DNA of 8,997 nucleotides from Boseongicola sp. SB0675_bin_26. Lineage in GTDB: Bacteria > Pseudomonadota > Alphaproteobacteria > Rhodobacterales > Rhodobacteraceae. The stretch is taken from the NCBI GenBank assembly GCA_009843725.1, contig VYCX01000254.1, positions 1 to 8,997 on the forward strand. Direction: 5' to 3'. The notes beneath the pieces were generated by a model. That model had not been told where the DNA came from. It searched no databases and was given only the letters and a program-made list of their open reading frames with translations. The translations under genes were made by a program, and so were the position numbers. The number at the start of each line of letters is the position of its first letter. The stretch's first letter is position 1. Of this stretch, positions 1-5,504 are shown piece after piece.

Positions 1-60
1 CGTGCGAAAGGGATTTCGTGCCGAGCCGAAGACAAGCCGTGAATCAGCTGTGAAGTACGG

Positions 61-118
61 GTGTAGAGAATAAGGCCACAGCGAGTGGCCTATAGATACC
101 CTACACACAAGATTCTCT
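61..118. repeat. Nested inverted repeats (candidate operator, oriT-like site or structured RNA)
   Basis: Three exact inverted repeats can be read directly. AGGCCAC at 73-79 pairs with GTGGCCT at 85-91 across the 5-base loop AGCGA. GTGTAG at 61-66 pairs with CTACAC at 101-106 and encloses the first. AGAGAAT at 65-71 pairs with ATTCTCT at 112-118; it shares bases 65-66 with the second, so those two stems exclude each other. There is no run of T after the main stem, so this is not a standard intrinsic terminator. Because the operon beginning at 388 encodes three MobC/CopG-like DNA-binding proteins, an operator or the repeat part of a transfer origin is plausible but unproven. Confidence 0.45.
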
Positions 119-137
119 CTCTTAGTCACGTCTTTAC

Positions 138-154
138 AGCATGTTAGAGCATGT
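138..154. promoter_or_regulatory. Two direct repeats AGCATGT spaced one helical turn apart
   Basis: AGCATGT occurs at 138-144 and again at 148-154, exactly 10 bases start to start, and each copy is followed closely by TAG. Ribbon-helix-helix proteins often bind as side-by-side dimers on short repeats on one face of the helix, and three such proteins are encoded just downstream. An operator role is inferred from spacing and position. A 7-base repeat can also arise by chance. Confidence 0.3.
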
Positions 155-268
155 AGCAAGCGGAGTCCGTGGTTCTGCTGCGGACCTGTACGGCCAGCCG
201 AGTCGCGTCCAGTAACAGCCTGGTGCGTCGGTTGCGCGCCTTCGGATACGGGAAATGCGCTCGACATA

Positions 269-285
269 CATATGGATGGCATATG
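269..285. promoter_or_regulatory. Two CATATG palindromes 11 bases apart
   Basis: CATATG occurs at 269-274 and 280-285, separated by GATGG, in an otherwise GC-rich stretch about 100 bases upstream of the first ribbon-helix-helix gene start at 388. Two identical 6-base palindromes about one helical turn apart suit a pair of dimer half-sites, or an AT-rich promoter core with overlapping operator. I found no matching -35 element at proper spacing, so I make no promoter call. Confidence 0.3.
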
Positions 286-387
286 AAACTGTCGTGAAAT
301 TCAGTTGGTGCCGACGCCGTAGAGGTCGCGACCCGCGCGTGTATGATTGATGCCGACCTGCCGAATCCCGAATCAGGAACCCCCGCA

Positions 388-723
388 ATGGCCGGAACGC
401 CCCGCGAGAGAACGCGACAGCGCTGCGTCATGACGACCGACAGCGAATGGGAGATGATCGGCGCCCTGGCCCGCCGCGCCAGCATGTCGAATTCCCGATT
501 CCTCGTCGAGCGCGCGCTTGAATCCCGGGAGCCTCCGCCGGAGGCCGATGCGCCTTCCGGGTTCCCGCCGGAGGTCCGGCGGCGCATGGCGCTTGCGATG
601 CTGGTCCTCGCCCGGGTCGAGGAGCGGCGGATTGCCGACGCGGGCGTGACGGGCGTCTGGGATGCCATCGTCGCGGAGGAGAGCGCATGGCTCGACGCGG
701 AGCTCGCGCTGGAAGGGACATGA
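388..723 (+). CDS. Ribbon-helix-helix (MobC/CopG-like) protein, first of three tandem paralogues
   Basis: Predicted 111-residue DNA-binding protein. The ATG at 388 is chosen over the in-frame ATG at 343 because AGGAA lies at 375-379, 8 bases upstream, while 343 has no Shine-Dalgarno sequence. Residues 1-10 are a basic arm. Residues 11-17 (QRCVMTT) fit the beta strand, 18-31 (DSEW at 18-21) the first helix, and 32-45 (ending FLVERALE) the second helix. A Pro/Glu linker follows, then a helical region at about 59-110 rich in Arg and Leu. The same plan, with Trp21 at the same position, recurs in the next two products. The next gene overlaps this one by ATGA (720-723), so translation is probably coupled. 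The general fold resembles relaxosome accessory proteins (MobC) and CopG regulators. Which role applies cannot be told because no relaxase is in view. Confidence 0.75.
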   Translation: MAGTPRERTRQRCVMTTDSEWEMIGALARRASMSNSRFLVERALESREPPPEADAPSGFPPEVRRRMALAMLVLARVEERRIADAGVTGVWDAIVAEESAWLDAELALEGT

Positions 724-1373
724 CCGCGAAGGCGGACCGGAGCCGGCGGCAGCGTTGCGTGACCTGCACGCCCTCCGAGTGGCGGGCGATCAAGGCCCGG
801 GCCCGGGCCGAGGGCGTGGACGTCTCGGCGTACATCCTGTCCAGGGTCCTGGACGGCGAGGCGCCGGACGGCCCACCGCATCCGGAGGCCGGATACCCGA
901 TGGCGCTCACCGGCGCCGAGCAGCGCCGCCAGCTCGAGCACGTGGAGCGGCTCGTCGCCGACCGTCACCGGCTCCTGGAGGAGCGGTTCGTGTGGGACAC
1001 GGAAACGACGCTGCGCAAGGCCGTGAGGTTCCTGGTGCTCGCCTCCTGCGCGGACAGGCCGCAAGAGACCGGACCCGGGGCGGAAGTCCGGGGCGAGGGC
1101 ACGCCCGGCGACCGACCGGAGCCGGCGACCGCGTCGTCTCCCGCACCGGCCATGGATCGCGACCACGGCGCCGCCGCGGGCGCGGATTCCGGATTCCCGT
1201 CGGTCACCGGGACGGCGGGAATGCCCGGCGCCTCGCCGCCGCCGGATCCGCCCCCGTTCCAGGCGGGTCTGTTCGACGATGTCGATGCAGGCCCGCCTTC
1301 GGGTGACGACGCGCCGGAGAGGGACCTTCTGGACGACGTCGTCGAAGAACTGAACCGGGACGGCGACCCGTGA
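720..1373 (+). CDS. Ribbon-helix-helix (MobC/CopG-like) protein with long disordered acidic tail, second paralogue
   Basis: Predicted 217-residue protein. Its ATG at 720 overlaps the previous stop (ATGA), which makes this start likely over the in-frame ATG at 687. The N-terminus aligns without gaps to the first paralogue: QRC at 11-13, SEW at 19-21, and second helix ending YILSRVL at 38-44. Residues 62-110 form a predicted helical region (LTGAEQRRQLEHVERL at 63-78) that matches the second regions of both siblings. Residues 112-217 are unlike the siblings: Pro, Gly, Ala and Asp rich, probably disordered, ending in an acidic segment (DLLDDVVEEL at 202-211) that could be a short docking helix. 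The stop overlaps the next start (GTGA, 1370-1373). A DNA-binding role is inferred from the N-terminus; the tail suggests protein-protein contact. No specific family member was recognised. Confidence 0.75.
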   Translation: MTAKADRSRRQRCVTCTPSEWRAIKARARAEGVDVSAYILSRVLDGEAPDGPPHPEAGYPMALTGAEQRRQLEHVERLVADRHRLLEERFVWDTETTLRKAVRFLVLASCADRPQETGPGAEVRGEGTPGDRPEPATASSPAPAMDRDHGAAAGADSGFPSVTGTAGMPGASPPPDPPPFQAGLFDDVDAGPPSGDDAPERDLLDDVVEELNRDGDP

Positions 1374-1807
1374 CGCGGCGGCGGAAGGAACGGGCGATCA
1401 GCAACTCGATGTCCTGCACGGACGACGAGTGGGCGCCGATCAGGGCCGCCGCCGCGGCAGCCGGCGAGGGGATAGGCCGACACGTCGTCCGCAGGTGCCT
1501 GACCGACGACCCGTCGCCGAACGCGAGGCCGCGGGCGGCGCAGGCGCTGTCCCCGCAGGAGCAGCGCGACATGCACGAGGCGGTTCTCGGTCTCCAAGCG
1601 GCCGCGGCGGAGCCCGGACACGACGACAACTCGTACCTCGGGTCCGCCCTCCGGATCCTGTGCGAGGACCGCATCGTCGCCATGGAGCGGGAAGGACGGT
1701 CGGAGGCGCTTCGCGCGCTCCTGAGAGAGGTCTTCGGCGAGGAAGAGGGGCAGGCGGTGGTGGCGCAGTGGCTGGTCCCGCCGGACGGTGACGCGGAATC
1801 CGGTTGA
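1370..1807 (+). CDS. Ribbon-helix-helix (MobC/CopG-like) protein, third paralogue
   Basis: Predicted 145-residue protein beginning at a GTG that overlaps the previous stop (GTGA). There is little Shine-Dalgarno sequence, as expected if translation depends on the upstream gene. Residues 1-8 are a very basic arm (TRRRKER). Residues 14-21 (MSCTDDEW) and 38-44 (HVVRRCL) line up without gaps with the strand, first-helix Trp21 and second helix of its siblings. Residues 60-110 repeat the shared second region (LSPQEQRDMHEAV at 60-72, then LRILCEDRIVAMEREG at 94-109). Residues 111-145 add a Leu-rich amphipathic helix and a short acidic end. Its first helix is unusually Ala-rich (RAAAAAAG). It closes the operon; nothing convincing follows for about 640 bases. 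Role as for its siblings: probable DNA binding, target unknown. Confidence 0.72.
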   Translation: MTRRRKERAISNSMSCTDDEWAPIRAAAAAAGEGIGRHVVRRCLTDDPSPNARPRAAQALSPQEQRDMHEAVLGLQAAAAEPGHDDNSYLGSALRILCEDRIVAMEREGRSEALRALLREVFGEEEGQAVVAQWLVPPDGDAESG

Positions 1808-2446
1808 GCCCCGTTGCCAGAGCCTGATCGAGGGCATCCTGATCGTTCTCGTCCGGGGACGGCTGTGCGGAGAGGCTGTCGGCGAAGGACGCGACGGGAC
1901 GGGACCAGGTCGGAAGGGTTGGGAGCCGACGTCCCGACAAGGCGCGCGCGAAGCACCTGGTCCGGACGCCGGTTCTAGATGACGCGCGATGGCCACGAGC
2001 CGCTGTCGCCTGTCGCCCGTAGTCGATCTCGGCCCCCATATGGCGCGACGGGCTGCGGCTCCTCTCCAGTTCCAGCAGTTCCCGGACTTGGCGCCTTAGG
2101 AAACCCATGGCCCCGGCGCATTGTCTGCTGACGGACAAGCGGCCATTCTGCCCGCGGGAGCGGATATGACGATGTCAGCGGAACTGCAGGAACGGACAGC
2201 GGGGTTTCCTGCCTCCAGCCGCTTGTGCATAAGTGCCGAACTCGCGAAGGCCCCGGGTCCGATCGAGACTCGGCGTCCCGGCCACTTCGAAAGGCCGTTC
2301 CTGCCACGCGGAACAGCTGGCAGCCGAGGATTCCATGACCGCGAGTCCAGTCGGCACAACCTGGAATTGCGTCTCGCACTTCTGGCATTCGGCCTGCCAA
2401 AGGGATAGTGTACCGGCCAGACCGATCCCTTGGAGGCAAAGGATCC
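1808..2446. other. Non-coding or decayed stretch between the two plus-strand clusters
   Basis: I see no credible gene in these 639 bases. Open frames exist on both strands but lack Shine-Dalgarno sequences, show no recognisable protein motifs and have weak third-position GC preference compared with the flanking genes (for example the plus frame 2121-2408). One exact inverted repeat is present: GCAGGAACGG at 2186-2195 and CCGTTCCTGC at 2295-2304. The segment from about 2120 to 2400 gives me the impression of intergenic sequence that recurs in alphaproteobacterial genomes, but I cannot verify that. The last 40 bases must include the translation start region of the nucleotidyltransferase gene, with GGAGG at 2432-2436. 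Confidence 0.5.
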
Positions 2447-2785
2447 ATGCACGCCGAAATCGAAAGCAGGAAAGACGAGATTGCGGAGATCTGCCGCCGC
2501 CACCGCGTGAGGCGGCTGGACCTGTTCGGTTCGGCCGCGCGCTGCACCGACTTCGATCCGGAGACCAGCGACGCGGATTTCCTCGTCGACTTCCGGCGAC
2601 CGCTTCCAGACGACATGCTGCGCTGCTTCATGGGCCTCAAGTTCGACCTCGCCGACGCCCTTGGCCGCAGGGTCGACCTTGCCAGCATGGGCGCCATCAG
2701 GAACAGGCGGATGCAGGCGCTGATCGACCGTTCGCGAGAAACCGTCTATGACTGCAAGGCGTCGTCCGCGGTCGACGCTGCGTGA
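2447..2785 (+). CDS. MntA-type minimal nucleotidyltransferase (orphan, no HepT beside it)
   Basis: Predicted 112-residue protein of the minimal nucleotidyltransferase (MNT) family. The ATG at 2447 has GGAGG 10 bases upstream (2432-2436), better than the in-frame GTG at 2408. The polymerase-beta-type motif is clear: G28-S29, then D42 and D44 in SDADFLVDF (residues 41-49). A third acidic residue, D77, sits in RRVDLAS as in the family. The C-terminus (RSRETVYD, 95-102) also matches family endings. The spacing between GS and DxD is 12 residues and the usual Gly after the Arg is Cys33; both are mild departures. In characterised pairs MntA transfers AMP from ATP to the HepT ribonuclease toxin and neutralises it. 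No HepT (R-X4-6-H-X-Y motif) is encoded on either side. It may be a solitary antitoxin left after toxin loss, or it may act with the cluster that starts 133 bases downstream. Family call strong; role uncertain. Confidence 0.85.
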   Translation: MHAEIESRKDEIAEICRRHRVRRLDLFGSAARCTDFDPETSDADFLVDFRRPLPDDMLRCFMGLKFDLADALGRRVDLASMGAIRNRRMQALIDRSRETVYDCKASSAVDAA

Positions 2786-2918
2786 TCTCGTTGAGGGATC
2801 CCGGGAGGCGGGGGCTCGCCTGCCGGATTCGACAAGGATGCCTTCTTCGTGAAAGGATGGTATGAAGCCCCGCCGCCCGGCGTGGTTGCGCGGCCGGCCC
2901 GGTCAAGGATCCGATGAA

Positions 2919-3554
2919 ATGGACATGGAGGCTGTAAGGCGCGAATTCTGGCGGCTCGACAGGGCCGACGGGGCCGTGCGCACCGACCGGGTCACCACCC
3001 GCGAGGACATCTTGGCGCGGTGGCACTGGAGACTGGAAGACACGCTGGAGGCTGCAGGCAAGGATCCCTGGAAATCCGGAGTCGGGCGCCACAGCCATGA
3101 CATCACCGGAAAGGGAAAGGTGATTCCGTGGAACGACGCCGTCCAGCCCCTCGAAAAGCGCTTCCGCTACGCGCCGATGCCGATGGAGTGGTTCGACAAC
3201 GACATCGCGCGGGCCGTGCTGTTTCCCATGGATCCGGAACACCTCCTGCTCGGGAGCCTGATCGCCCGCCATCTCGCCGGGTATACGGGCAGGCCGACCC
3301 CGCGGGAACTGTTCGACTGGCTGACGCTGGGCATGACTGATGACAGGCAGCGTGTCTTTATGGCCGAGCTGCTGGAGGACGTTCGCGAGCACGACTATCC
3401 GCAGCTCCGTCGCAAGGACGCCATCAGCGCCTGGCACGTCGCGCGGGCCGTCCACGACTGCGGCCTGGAACGCGGCGCCCTGTCGCGGTGGCTGAACCAG
3501 TTTGCGGTCCGGCCCGACGGGTGGGTTGGCGTCGTTCCCGGCGGGGAGGAATGA
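2919..3554 (+). CDS. Unrecognised protein directly upstream of an AbiEii-like gene (candidate antitoxin or partner)
   Basis: Predicted 211-residue soluble protein I do not recognise. Two starts are possible: ATG 2862 (AAGGA only 4 bases upstream, giving 19 extra Arg/Pro/Gly-rich residues) and ATG 2919 (AAGGA at 2905-2909, 9 bases upstream). I prefer 2919; ATG 2925 is also in frame. The sequence is rich in Trp, Arg, Asp and His, with WHW at 35-37, RHSHD at 57-61, EWFDND at 90-95 and a helical C-terminal half containing AWHVARAVHDCGL (171-183). There is no signal peptide, membrane segment, winged-helix motif or HepT motif that I can see. Its stop overlaps the next start (ATGA, 3551-3554), the usual antitoxin-toxin gene layout. 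AbiE toxins normally have the winged-helix AbiEi in this position and this protein does not resemble it. A partner or antitoxin role is inferred from context only. Confidence 0.7.
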   Translation: MDMEAVRREFWRLDRADGAVRTDRVTTREDILARWHWRLEDTLEAAGKDPWKSGVGRHSHDITGKGKVIPWNDAVQPLEKRFRYAPMPMEWFDNDIARAVLFPMDPEHLLLGSLIARHLAGYTGRPTPRELFDWLTLGMTDDRQRVFMAELLEDVREHDYPQLRRKDAISAWHVARAVHDCGLERGALSRWLNQFAVRPDGWVGVVPGGEE

Positions 3555-4246
3555 CAAGTTTCGCGATCCCGCCGCCGGCCGATGCCATCCTGGAGCGTCT
3601 CGGCCCGCCCCTTCTGAAGCTCTGGAACAGGGATGATGTCCGGATCGGGGGAGGGACGGCCCTGGCGGCGCGATGGCGTCACCGGCGAAGCACGGACATC
3701 GACCTGTGCGTCGCGCCTGACCTCTTTCGCCGGTCCGGCGAGGATGTCAGGACCTTGGCCATCGAGGCCGGCGCGGGAAGCGTCAGGTCTGCCATGGGGT
3801 GGTTGAACGGAGTCTTCCCGGAAGGCGAGTTCAGCATCTCGACGACGGAACCCCTGCTGGATGCAGGGACCGGAACGGAGCGGGAGACGCGGTTCGGCCT
3901 GCCGCTCGAACCCGTGGCAGAGATCCTTGCCCGGAAGCTCTTCCTGCGCATGTACGGAAACGGAGATTTCGTCTCTCGTGACTTCTACGATCTCTGCACC
4001 GCCGCCGAACGCGACGGCGCGTCCCTCGAACGGGCGCTGTCCAAGTTGTCCTCCGATCAAAGGGACGAAATCGCCCGCGAGATCTCCAGTTACGGGTCAT
4101 CGGCCGACAAGCTCGGCCGGCCCCTGACGGAGGTCCACAGACCTGAATGGCTCCCCCGTATCGCCAGCCTCACGGCACGGATCGTCGAGAACGGCGCCGG
4201 GCGAATGCCCGCCGCAGCACCCCCGGATGCCTCGCTCCGGAGTTGA
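3551..4246 (+). CDS. AbiEii/AbiGii-like nucleotidyltransferase (toxin family)
   Basis: Predicted 231-residue protein with AbiEii-family signatures: GGGTALAARW at 33-42, then HRRSTDIDL at 44-52 with the metal-binding pair D49/D51, then EILARKLFLR at 124-133 with K129 and R133, and RDFYDL at 143-148. These correspond to the four conserved motifs of AbiEii/MenT-type nucleotidyltransferases, which act on nucleic acid targets (for some MenT toxins, the 3' end of tRNA) and arrest growth or abort phage infection. The ATG at 3551 overlaps the upstream stop. GGAGG at 3545-3549 is only 1 base away, so the exact start is uncertain; an in-frame GTG at 3521 is an alternative. The length is somewhat short for the family and the C-terminal 30 residues are low complexity. 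All visible catalytic positions look intact, so it is probably active. Family call strong; exact substrate unknown. Confidence 0.85.
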   Translation: MTSFAIPPPADAILERLGPPLLKLWNRDDVRIGGGTALAARWRHRRSTDIDLCVAPDLFRRSGEDVRTLAIEAGAGSVRSAMGWLNGVFPEGEFSISTTEPLLDAGTGTERETRFGLPLEPVAEILARKLFLRMYGNGDFVSRDFYDLCTAAERDGASLERALSKLSSDQRDEIAREISSYGSSADKLGRPLTEVHRPEWLPRIASLTARIVENGAGRMPAAAPPDASLRS

Positions 4247-4259
4247 GGCGGCGTTGCCC

Positions 4260-4604
4260 ATGACCCTGGCCGATCTGGAAGACGCGCGGCATAGTCCCGA
4301 CAGGGAACTGCAGTCGGCCTGCGCCCTCGCCGAGCGCATCATCACTTGCCCTGACGACGGCGAGTTCCACCGCCGGCTGCCCAAGTCGGTGCGCGACGCC
4401 TTTGCAGTGGTGGCCAAGACCAGAGGAGTGCCCCAAGAGGCTGTCGACGAGCTTGCCGCGAAGTTCGCCCGAGCGCGGGCGGAAGCCGACGTTCGCGCGA
4501 AGCTGAAAGTGACGCAGGTCAAGACTCCTGCAGCGTCCTTGATCTCGCCCCGAGATTTGCCGGAAAGCGGCCAACGGAAGCCGGCTGGCAGGACCCATGC
4601 TTAA
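4260..4604 (+). CDS. Small unrecognised protein, third gene of the AbiEii-like operon
   Basis: Predicted 114-residue protein starting 13 bases after the AbiEii-like stop. GAGG (4245-4248) lies 11 bases upstream of the ATG at 4260, a weak but acceptable ribosome site; an in-frame ATG at 4227 would overlap the previous gene by 20 bases. Residues 1-85 look helical, with charged amphipathic stretches (ELQSACALAERII at 16-28, AVDELAAKFARARAEADVRAKL at 61-82). Residues 86-114 are basic and Pro/Ser rich, probably disordered. No domain, signal peptide or membrane segment was recognised. Third-position GC preference through most of its length supports coding. The close spacing suggests co-transcription with the nucleotidyltransferase, so it may be an accessory or second regulatory component. 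That is inference. Confidence 0.6.
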   Translation: MTLADLEDARHSPDRELQSACALAERIITCPDDGEFHRRLPKSVRDAFAVVAKTRGVPQEAVDELAAKFARARAEADVRAKLKVTQVKTPAASLISPRDLPESGQRKPAGRTHA

Positions 4605-4705
4605 CTCGAGACCCACGGCGACTTGATCCCTGCACTTGGCGTAACTGTCTCCAAAGAGTGCCGCAATGGCGCGGCGCGGCAACCCGGGCCAAAGCGCTGC
4701 CAACT

Positions 4706-4754
4706 AAGGAGACAAGCAATGAGCCATAAGGTCGATGCGCGAAGAGCTGCGTGA
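4706..4754 (+). other. Strong ribosome site and start of an interrupted reading frame (11 codons)
   Basis: AAGGAGA at 4706-4712 followed by ATG at 4719 is one of the best translation starts in the window, yet its frame ends after 11 codons (MSHKVDARRAA, stop at 4752-4754). The frame is not that of the DUF4143 remnant which begins about here. TGTCTCC at 4646-4652 is an exact complement of GGAGACA at 4708-4714 and could pair with the ribosome site. The simplest reading is the front end of a lost gene, or a frameshifted front of the truncated gene, joined to the remnant. A true leader peptide is less likely. Confidence 0.4.
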
Positions 4755-5238
4755 TCTGCTCCTGATTCTCCTACTCATATACAAGATCGTCCACGCGTCA
4801 CCGACAGGGATCAAGCGGATCGTCAAGACTCCAAGGCCGCACTTTCTCGATTCCGGGTTGTTGGCAGCAACGCGAGGACTCAGCATTGAACGCGTGACAA
4901 ACGGTCGCGATCTGTTGGGGGCATTGCTCGAAAGCCTCGTATACTCGGAAGTCCGGAAACTGATGACCGCATCGAACTTGTGGCTGAGCCTCTTCCATTT
5001 TCGTGACCACATGAATCGCGAGGTTGACATCGTCCTTGAGCGCAATGACGGCTTGATTGCCGGCATTGAGGTGAAGGCATCCGCAACGGTAAGGTCGGGC
5101 GATTTCGGCGGGCTGAAGATTCTTGCGGAAACGTGCGGAAGCAGGTTCGCCTGCGGTGTTGTGCTTCATGACGGCACTGACGTCGTTCCTTTTGGAGAGC
5201 GGTTGGCTGCCGTCCCCATGTCGGCCTTGTGGGATTGA
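4735..5238 (+). pseudogene. C-terminal remnant of an AAA-ATPase/DUF4143 family protein
   Basis: The readable 167 residues match only the C-terminal part of the COG1373-type ATPases, which are normally about 380-420 residues with an N-terminal AAA (Walker A/B) module and a C-terminal DUF4143 domain. Recognisable similarity starts at about residue 25 (GIKRIVKTPRPHFLDSGLLA, near 4807) and continues to the end. DUF4143 has a PD-(D/E)XK-like core, and the corresponding residues appear intact: E66 in ALLESLVYSE, D98 in EVDIV and E112/K114 in IEVKAS. The ATPase half is absent. The upstream sequence to 4605 encodes nothing like it, and the first 24 residues look like chance translation. ATG 4735 has no Shine-Dalgarno sequence in its own frame. 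Most likely a 5'-truncated relic. GC preference is lower than in the neighbours, which fits decay or foreign origin. A functional stand-alone C-terminal domain is possible but less likely. Confidence 0.75.
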
Positions 5239-5461
5239 CACGTCGAATCTCTTGCTTGGAGGCACGGCGTGTCTCGTTGACCGATGGCATTGGACTGTTT
5301 CCTGCAACCAGGACATGCCTTGCCGTGGTTTTCCGGATCCCGCTGTCTTCAGCGTCGGCGCGATGCGACGCGCAACCCGCCATGCGTTCCTGGGATCTGC
5401 CAAGGCTCCGTTGCCGAAGACGAGATCGCGCCACGGTGCCACGCGGCACGGCATGCTGCCG

Positions 5462-5500
5462 TTCGAGAAAAGTGGTCCGGCGGCGCGGTATCCTCTCGAA
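5462..5500 (-). terminator. Weak candidate terminator after the flotillin-like gene
   Basis: An exact inverted repeat, TTCGAGA at 5462-5468 and TCTCGAA at 5494-5500, begins 5 bases beyond the stop of the minus-strand flotillin-like gene and encloses a very GC-rich 25-base loop. A short run of T residues (minus strand, about 5469-5472) lies inside rather than after the stem, so it is not a textbook intrinsic terminator. Its position between convergent transcription units supports a role in ending transcripts. The rest of 5239-5461 holds no credible gene. Confidence 0.25.
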
Positions 5501-5504
5501 GCGA

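Larger units (their letters stand above)
1..387. other. Leader region without a gene, upstream of the three-gene ribbon-helix-helix operon
   Basis: No reading frame here has coding character on either strand; the long minus-strand frame through it is the mirror of the plus-strand genes. The stretch is visibly less GC-rich than the genes that follow. It contains a small hairpin near its left end (CGAAA 5-9 with TTTCG 14-18), a nested inverted-repeat cluster at 61-118, a pair of 7-base direct repeats at 138-154 and two CATATG palindromes at 269-285, described separately. I could not place a convincing sigma70-type promoter with correct spacing. By position it should hold the promoter and operator of the downstream operon, and it could include a transfer-origin-like site. 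That functional reading is inference. Confidence 0.5.

Noticed and set aside
61..118. Intrinsic terminator of a gene to the left of the window
   Set aside because: The main stem is not followed by a T run and the multiple competing pairings are atypical, so it is listed as a repeat of unknown function.
144..1166. Long minus-strand open frame (340 codons) opposite the first two ribbon-helix-helix genes
   Set aside because: Its product is an Arg/Ser/Pro-rich mirror of the GC-rich plus-strand genes. It has no ribosome site or family motif, while the plus-strand frames are paralogous and overlap by 4 bases.
2121..2408. Plus-strand open frame of 95 codons before the nucleotidyltransferase gene
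   Set aside because: Third-position GC is weak compared with real genes here, there is no Shine-Dalgarno sequence, and no motif is recognisable.
1808..2446. A relaxase or other mobilisation gene expected after MobC-like genes
   Set aside because: No frame in this stretch shows relaxase motifs (no HxHxH-type cluster or catalytic Tyr context), and none has convincing coding character.
1975..2697. Minus-strand open frame of 240 codons
   Set aside because: It runs through the clear MntA gene on the other strand and shows no motifs; part of it is the mirror of that gene.
2862..3554. HepT toxin or AbiEi antitoxin identity for the gene between the two nucleotidyltransferases
   Set aside because: There is no R-X4-6-H-X-Y motif and no winged-helix pattern, and it is longer than HepT. 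The only RH motif (RHSHD) does not fit the spacing.
4798..5454. Minus-strand open frame of 218 codons across the DUF4143 remnant and the convergent gap
   Set aside because: No motif or ribosome site; most of it is antisense to the recognisable DUF4143 sequence.
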